Source of the DNA: Bacteroidota bacterium
GTDB taxonomy: Bacteria; Bacteroidota; Bacteroidia; NS11-12g; UBA955
DNA: 11,252 bases
Direction of reading: 5' to 3'
NCBI GenBank assembly: GCA_947450015.1
Contig: CANFUB010000067.1
Span: 1 to 11,252, forward strand
This document shows, in pieces, positions 7,233 through 11,252 of the stretch. Below the pieces are notes generated by a model. That model was not told where the DNA came from and did no database searches. It saw nothing but the letters and a program-made list of their open reading frames with translations. Positions within the stretch are counted from its first letter, which is position 1. Each line of letters starts with the position of its first letter. Made by a program: the position numbers and the translations under genes.

Positions 7233-10200
7233 CTAATGTGCAATCATTAAGCGCACTGTTCCAACTTGGCTTGCCGTTCTAAAACGCACCATATAAATAC
7301 CTGCTGGCCATTGTTCTGTGGTCAATACAAACTGTTTTACATTTGGCCAATACTGGGCTACTACCTTGCCATCCACTGTGCTTACCTCCACCCATTGTAA
7401 ATGGTCTGTAGATTGCATTTGAACCGCCTCGTCGGCAGGATTTGGATAGACGCGCCACCCAGTTTTTTCTAACACATCTATGGTACCACTTGGTGCTTCT
7501 TTCTCTATTTTTATTTTGTATAAATTGCTTACTAAACCGTTTTGCGATTTCACTAAGAAAGGGATGGTATCCGTAAAATTATTAGTTGTAATTCCACTCT
7601 TTTGCGCTAAACCAATTACACTGGCTTTAGCACTATCGCTCAAAGTAAATACGCCAGTTAAGTTCGTTAAATCAGTATTAAAAGGAACTGTTATTTTTAC
7701 GAATCCTCCACCCGGTATTTTGGTAATGGCCCCAGTATCTGCAGGACTCACCAAACAGTAGGTGAATAATTCAGCTTTATCGTTTTTCAGAACAGTGGTT
7801 GTAACATCGTAGACTTTATAAAAATTGGTATCCTGCGCAATCACTTTGTATTTTAAAATACTTTGGTAATTGTTGGCAGAACTACCACTAATTTGTTTCA
7901 CATTTTGCACGTATGCTGTAGCACTATCACTAACTTTAAAATTGGCCACCAAGGCACTCAATCCACTGCCAAACGGCAAGGTTAAAGCCACGGTTCCCCC
8001 TGTAGTGCCAATAGTTGTAATGACCCCATTCACAGCAGGACTCTGTAAACTGTATTGCAACAAATCACACGACTGACTTTTTCCCATTTTAACATATACG
8101 ATATACGTTTTTGTCACAGTTGTGTCCTGCGCTATCACTTGGAAAATCACTGGCGAGGTAAAATCATTCATGGTTACGTTGCTGTTCTGTTTAATATTCG
8201 ACACCCTTGCGTTTGCACTATCACTCAAAGTAAACCACGCTTTAATGGCCGCTAAATTTGTTCCATAAGGCACTGTTAAATTCACATTGCCTCCACTACC
8301 CGTAGGTGTGATGGTGCCTGTAACAGCAGGACTCACAAACCCATAAGTTAACAAATCGCAAGCAGTATTTTTATTGGTATAAACCGTAACAGTATAGGTT
8401 TTGGTTAAGTTTAGGTCTTTGGCTTTGATGGTGTAAGTAACTACCGTTTTAAAACTATTTTTCGTGATGGCACTGCCCTGCAACACCGCTCCGATGTATG
8501 CCGTTGAGGTATCACTTAAAGTAAAAGTTGCCATCAGTGAATCGCGCTTGGTACCGTAGGGCACATAACAACTAATGGCACCTCCTGTTGGCGTTTGAGT
8601 GACAATATCCTTTGTACTTAAACCAGCAAAAGTATACGTCTTAATGCCCAAGAAAAATTGCGTTGAATCGGCTATGGCATTATTGGTATTGCCTACCAAA
8701 TCCGCAAAGCTTGCTGCTCCAATATTGATATTTACTTTGCCATTGTTAATCGGACTAATTTTAGCAGTGTAAACCAAAGCACTTTGTTGTACAAAACTCG
8801 ACAAGGTACCATTGCTTACTGCAATGTCTTTAACTTCAAAACCATCTAAAATTTCCGAAGCTTTAAAAGTGGCTGTAAAACTATTGCTCACTGTAGGCTT
8901 AGGAATACTAATGCTTAGTGTTGGTTTGGTTTTATCTATCATGATAGAATAATCCTCGCTTTGCCCATAACTTAAAGCACCACAGGGCGCATTCACTGTT
9001 GCAAAATCACTAACCACACGCAGTCGCAAAAACTTACCGGTTACTGTTGGATTTACTGGTATGCTAATACTGCAGGATTGTTTGCCCTTTCCACTGCCAA
9101 TAGTACCCACCAATTCACCGGCATCATTCATCACCCCATTGTTATTAAAATCAATGTAAATTTTTGCATTCTCATTGTTATAGGTACCAGTTGTAACAGA
9201 GGCCGTATAGGTATTACCTGCTTTTACAATCGTGGCATTGTTACAGGTAAAATCTTCGTAACTGTAAGCCCCTGCATTCGATGATTTATCGATGGTATTA
9301 AATTCGAATCGGTAAATACCAATACCAAAACCACCTAAAATATTGGTAGTGGTTACACATGAAGCAGCAGTGCCTAAGCCAGCATAATTATAGGCTGCGC
9401 TTTTGGTATGCGAACCCTTTGCGTTGGTTACCGTTAAACTGATGGTATAATTGCCATAGGTATTAAATTGTACTTCAGCACGGTTCGATAAAGAATCAGT
9501 GCCATTAACATATGACCAGCCTTTGGCAGGCAGTATTTGCCACCTTCTATTGGCGGGCGAACCCATAGAATTGTCAACCATAATTACTGTATTGGCGCAC
9601 GTTTGAGAACTTGAATTCTGTATTGTAAAATCGGCTACGGGTGGCACCGCACTGGTTTTAAATAAATCGGATTGCCAGATACCACGGCCATAAGTGGCAA
9701 TGTGTAAGCGACTCTTGCTTGTGCCATCACTCATAATTTCCATATCTGAAATTTGTGCAACCGTTGGCATGCCATTCGAAAAATTAATCCAATTCTTATA
9801 AAATTTGTTTCTGTAATACACCCCAAAAGCCGTGGCTACATACATGCTAGAATCGTTTGATTTTTGATCCAATAAAAATTTAATCACAGTTACAGCTGGT
9901 AAATTTTTATTCAATAAACTCCAGTTGTTACCCTTATCGTTGCTTCTTAAAATGCGCGATTGATTCGTCACCACAATTACCAAGTTGCTATCATAATCGC
10001 AAGTTTCTATTTGCTTAATTTGTTCTCCACTATTGAATGGAAAGGACACAGTTGTATAATTAGGTGCAGTGGCATTAATATCATTGCTTCTGTATAAAAA
10101 TTGTGTATTGTAAGCCATGTAGAAAGTGCCCTTAGAATTCTTCGAATAAGCCAATGCCCTTGGCGTTGTATTGCCGCTAATACTCGATATTTGCGACCAA

Positions 10201-11252
10201 CTTACATTACTTGCAGGATTGGCTCTTAAATTTGTTGTGCGGTATAAATTAGTGGTAATTTCAAACAGCACATTGCTATCTTTCGGATGCACTGCATAGA
10301 TACCACCTTGGCCATTGATACCAGCTGTTGCAAAGTTGGCAATGTTGCGTTTAATGCCCCCATTCTCGTACAATAGACTGCTATCAAAAGCATCGAAAGC
10401 AAAGTCGCCACCCCAGTCGCCACCGCGCACAGTATAAAACTTTTTATCGATGGCTACATCCATCCCATTGTCTTGTAAACCGCCAATAATATAATCGTTG
10501 TACAACACACTGTTGCCCATTTTATAAAATTCAGAGGCGCTTAAGCCATCTTCTAAAGTTGTCCATTTATTACCGCCATCAGTTGTTCGATCGATACCAC
10601 CATCGTGGTAAACAAATAGTTTATTGCTATTAAAAGGCGAATATAAATAGCCGTGTTTATCGGCATGCACCCCATAAGCCCAAGGCGATTTCATAGTAAA
10701 ATTCACACCTGCATTAGTCGATTTCCAAATGCAAATACCTGCTACAAAAATCGTATTGGCATCTTTTGGATCCACGGCTATGGCTAGGTTATAGGCACCT
10801 TGACCATCCATACTAGAACCATTGCTCGAGTAGCCCAATACATTGGGGGTATCTACCTGCAAAGTAAAAGTCTTGCCATTATTAATCGATTTATAAACCC
10901 CTCCAAAAGGACTGGTACCGCCACTTTTCCATACCACACAATACAATCGACTGGTATCGCTTTGACAAACGCCAATTTTTATACCCGCACAGGTAATGCT
11001 TGAATTGATATCCGATTGGGTCCAAGTATTGCCATTGTCGTATGAGCGATAGAAAAAAGTATTGGTAGCCGCATATAAAATGGTATTGCTTTGTGGGCGA
11101 TAATACAAGTCGCGGTAAGATGTATTTACAGTGGTTTTCTTTGCCCATGTTTTGCCTGCATCGGTTGATTTGTAGATACCATTGAAACAAGCCGCAATTA
11201 AAGTATTAGTATCATTGGGTGTATAACGAATGTAAGACACCAATTGATTGCC
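7233..11252 (-). CDS. Giant T9SS-secreted protein: BNR propeller, PKD, GEVED, Ig-like and tandem beta repeats (N-terminus missing)
   Basis: The minus-strand frame stays open to the right edge (it begins GNQLVSYIRY), so at least 1339 residues are seen and the signal peptide is outside the window. The TTG at 11243 is internal. The domain order from N to C follows. An Asp-box beta-propeller covers about 9655-11252, with motifs such as STDAGKTW and TTDGGNKW and a closing HIATYGRGIW. A PKD-like domain lies at about 9390-9648 (VADFTI, YGNYTISLTVTNAKG). A GEVED-type domain lies at about 8940-9330 (YIDFNNNGVMNDAGE, GQSEDYSIMI). A bacterial Ig-like domain lies at about 8650-8938. Four tandem DUF5018-like repeats cover about 7500-8646, followed by the T9SS sorting domain at 7236-7472. 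The protein is probably exported through the outer membrane and anchored or released. The propeller is of the sortilin/VPS10-like kind frequent in these bacteria; enzymatic activity cannot be claimed. It is convergent with the operon and need not share its function. Confidence 0.93.
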   Translation of the reverse strand, partial: GNQLVSYIRYTPNDTNTLIAACFNGIYKSTDAGKTWAKKTTVNTSYRDLYYRPQSNTILYAATNTFFYRSYDNGNTWTQSDINSSITCAGIKIGVCQSDTSRLYCVVWKSGGTSPFGGVYKSINNGKTFTLQVDTPNVLGYSSNGSSMDGQGAYNLAIAVDPKDANTIFVAGICIWKSTNAGVNFTMKSPWAYGVHADKHGYLYSPFNSNKLFVYHDGGIDRTTDGGNKWTTLEDGLSASEFYKMGNSVLYNDYIIGGLQDNGMDVAIDKKFYTVRGGDWGGDFAFDAFDSSLLYENGGIKRNIANFATAGINGQGGIYAVHPKDSNVLFEITTNLYRTTNLRANPASNVSWSQISSISGNTTPRALAYSKNSKGTFYMAYNTQFLYRSNDINATAPNYTTVSFPFNSGEQIKQIETCDYDSNLVIVVTNQSRILRSNDKGNNWSLLNKNLPAVTVIKFLLDQKSNDSSMYVATAFGVYYRNKFYKNWINFSNGMPTVAQISDMEIMSDGTSKSRLHIATYGRGIWQSDLFKTSAVPPVADFTIQNSSSQTCANTVIMVDNSMGSPANRRWQILPAKGWSYVNGTDSLSNRAEVQFNTYGNYTISLTVTNAKGSHTKSAAYNYAGLGTAASCVTTTNILGGFGIGIYRFEFNTIDKSSNAGAYSYEDFTCNNATIVKAGNTYTASVTTGTYNNENAKIYIDFNNNGVMNDAGELVGTIGSGKGKQSCSISIPVNPTVTGKFLRLRVVSDFATVNAPCGALSYGQSEDYSIMIDKTKPTLSISIPKPTVSNSFTATFKASEILDGFEVKDIAVSNGTLSSFVQQSALVYTAKISPINNGKVNINIGAASFADLVGNTNNAIADSTQFFLGIKTYTFAGLSTKDIVTQTPTGGAISCYVPYGTKRDSLMATFTLSDTSTAYIGAVLQGSAITKNSFKTVVTYTIKAKDLNLTKTYTVTVYTNKNTACDLLTYGFVSPAVTGTITPTGSGGNVNLTVPYGTNLAAIKAWFTLSDSANARVSNIKQNSNVTMNDFTSPVIFQVIAQDTTVTKTYIVYVKMGKSQSCDLLQYSLQSPAVNGVITTIGTTGGTVALTLPFGSGLSALVANFKVSDSATAYVQNVKQISGSSANNYQSILKYKVIAQDTNFYKVYDVTTTVLKNDKAELFTYCLVSPADTGAITKIPGGGFVKITVPFNTDLTNLTGVFTLSDSAKASVIGLAQKSGITTNNFTDTIPFLVKSQNGLVSNLYKIKIEKEAPSGTIDVLEKTGWRVYPNPADEAVQMQSTDHLQWVEVSTVDGKVVAQYWPNVKQFVLTTEQWPAGIYMVRFRTASQVGTVRLMIAH
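7236..7472 (-). other. T9SS C-terminal sorting domain (type A-like)
   Basis: The last 79 or so residues carry the expected features: GWRVYPNPADE (YPNP at 7437-7448), a central VSTVDGKVV strand pair, WPAGIYMVRF and a short final strand ending RLMIAH. Such domains direct proteins with a Sec signal peptide through the type IX translocon, where the domain is removed and the protein is often attached to surface lipopolysaccharide. The final residues deviate from the commonest K-L-hydrophobic ending, but the overall pattern is clear. Confidence 0.92.
7500..8646 (-). repeat. Four tandem DUF5018-like beta-sandwich repeats
   Basis: Four copies lie at about 8385-8646, 8090-8357, 7793-8066 and 7500-7772. 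Each runs: short strand (YTFAGL, LTYGFVSPAV, LQYSLQSPAV, FTYCLVSPAD), Gly-rich turn, a V-P-[YF]-[GN]-T-like strand, F-[TK]-[LV]-S-D, then a [YF]-x-V-x-[AS]-[QK]-[DN] strand and a V-Y-x-[VI] end. The LSDS motif (first base 7626, 7917, 8211, 8502) recurs every 291, 294 and 291 bases, giving a unit of 97-98 residues. The three C-terminal units are most alike, and the first has lost the SPA motif. They probably form a stalk between the functional head and the sorting domain. Confidence 0.85.
9655..11252 (-). other. Sortilin/BNR-type beta-propeller region
   Basis: Repeated Asp-box motifs (S/T-x-D/N-x-G-x-x-W/F) are spread across this part of the giant protein: STDAGKTW (11145-11168), SYDNGNTW, SINNGKTF, STNAGVNF, TTDGGNKW and SNDKGNNW. 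GGLQDNGMD and GGDWGGDF resemble the conserved QDNG and GGDGG segments of sortilin-like bacterial propellers. The region closes with HIATYGRGIWQSDL, typical of the last blade. At least six blades are represented, and more are probably lost beyond the window edge. GH74 xyloglucanases also carry Asp-boxes, but the QDNG and GRGIW context favours the non-catalytic sortilin-like group. Confidence 0.85.

Noticed and set aside
7480..7761. 93 aa plus-strand open frame within the repeat array
   Set aside because: It is antisense to the well-defined DUF5018-like repeat, and similar antisense frames recur only because the repeats recur.
7500..8646. Regular repeats as a CRISPR array
   Set aside because: The period is 291-294 bases, in frame, and within a coding region; units are protein domains, not short repeats with spacers.
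10891..11190. 99 aa minus-strand open frame in another phase of the giant gene
   Set aside because: The main frame here carries clear Asp-box motifs; this one has no recognisable pattern.
9655..11252. Propeller as a GH74 xyloglucanase
   Set aside because: Asp-boxes are shared, but the QDNG, GGDWGG and ATYGRGIW segments fit sortilin-like propellers, and no GH74 catalytic context was identified.

Overview
The window comes from a member of the Bacteroidota. The DNA is AT-rich, and recognisable Shine-Dalgarno sequences are absent before the genes. Lipoproteins carry short hydrophobic leaders ending in Cys, and a type I signal peptide is followed by Gln. The last gene ends in a type IX secretion system (T9SS) C-terminal sorting domain with a YPNP motif, a secretion route confined to this phylum. 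The exact genus cannot be told from this sequence.

Positions 1-7201 hold six plus-strand genes packed as one apparent operon. Gaps or overlaps between successive genes are +5, +4, -4, -1 and -11 bases. In order they are: the 3' end of a probable outer-membrane beta-barrel protein; a second, complete outer-membrane beta-barrel protein; two predicted surface lipoproteins, each with a beta-sandwich glycan-binding-like region; an exported family GH3 beta-glucosidase with all key residues recognisable; and a lipoprotein family GH16 beta-glucanase with the catalytic signature EIDIE. The coherent reading is a beta-glucan utilisation locus. The GH16 lipoprotein would cut a beta-1,3/1,4-linked glucan at the cell surface, the two lipoproteins would hold the glycan, a barrel would admit oligosaccharides, and the GH3 enzyme would release glucose, probably in the periplasm. 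No SusC (about 1000 aa TonB-dependent transporter) or SusD homologue is visible. The locus is therefore either an unusual SusCD-free arrangement or the downstream half of a larger one.

Positions 7233-11252 hold one very large minus-strand gene, convergent with the operon and running off the right edge, so its N-terminus is missing. It encodes a secreted mosaic protein. From N to C the order is a sortilin/BNR-type beta-propeller with at least six Asp-box motifs, a PKD-like domain, a GEVED-type domain, an Ig-like domain, four tandem DUF5018-like beta-sandwich repeats of 97-98 residues, and a T9SS sorting domain. The 31-base junction at 7202-7232 holds only a weak AT-rich inverted repeat.

No tRNA, rRNA, CRISPR array, insertion sequence or riboswitch was seen. 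No intergenic stretch exceeds 60 bases, so promoters for both transcription units lie outside the window. Most of the novelty potential lies in the barrels and binding lipoproteins of the operon, whose families I cannot name.
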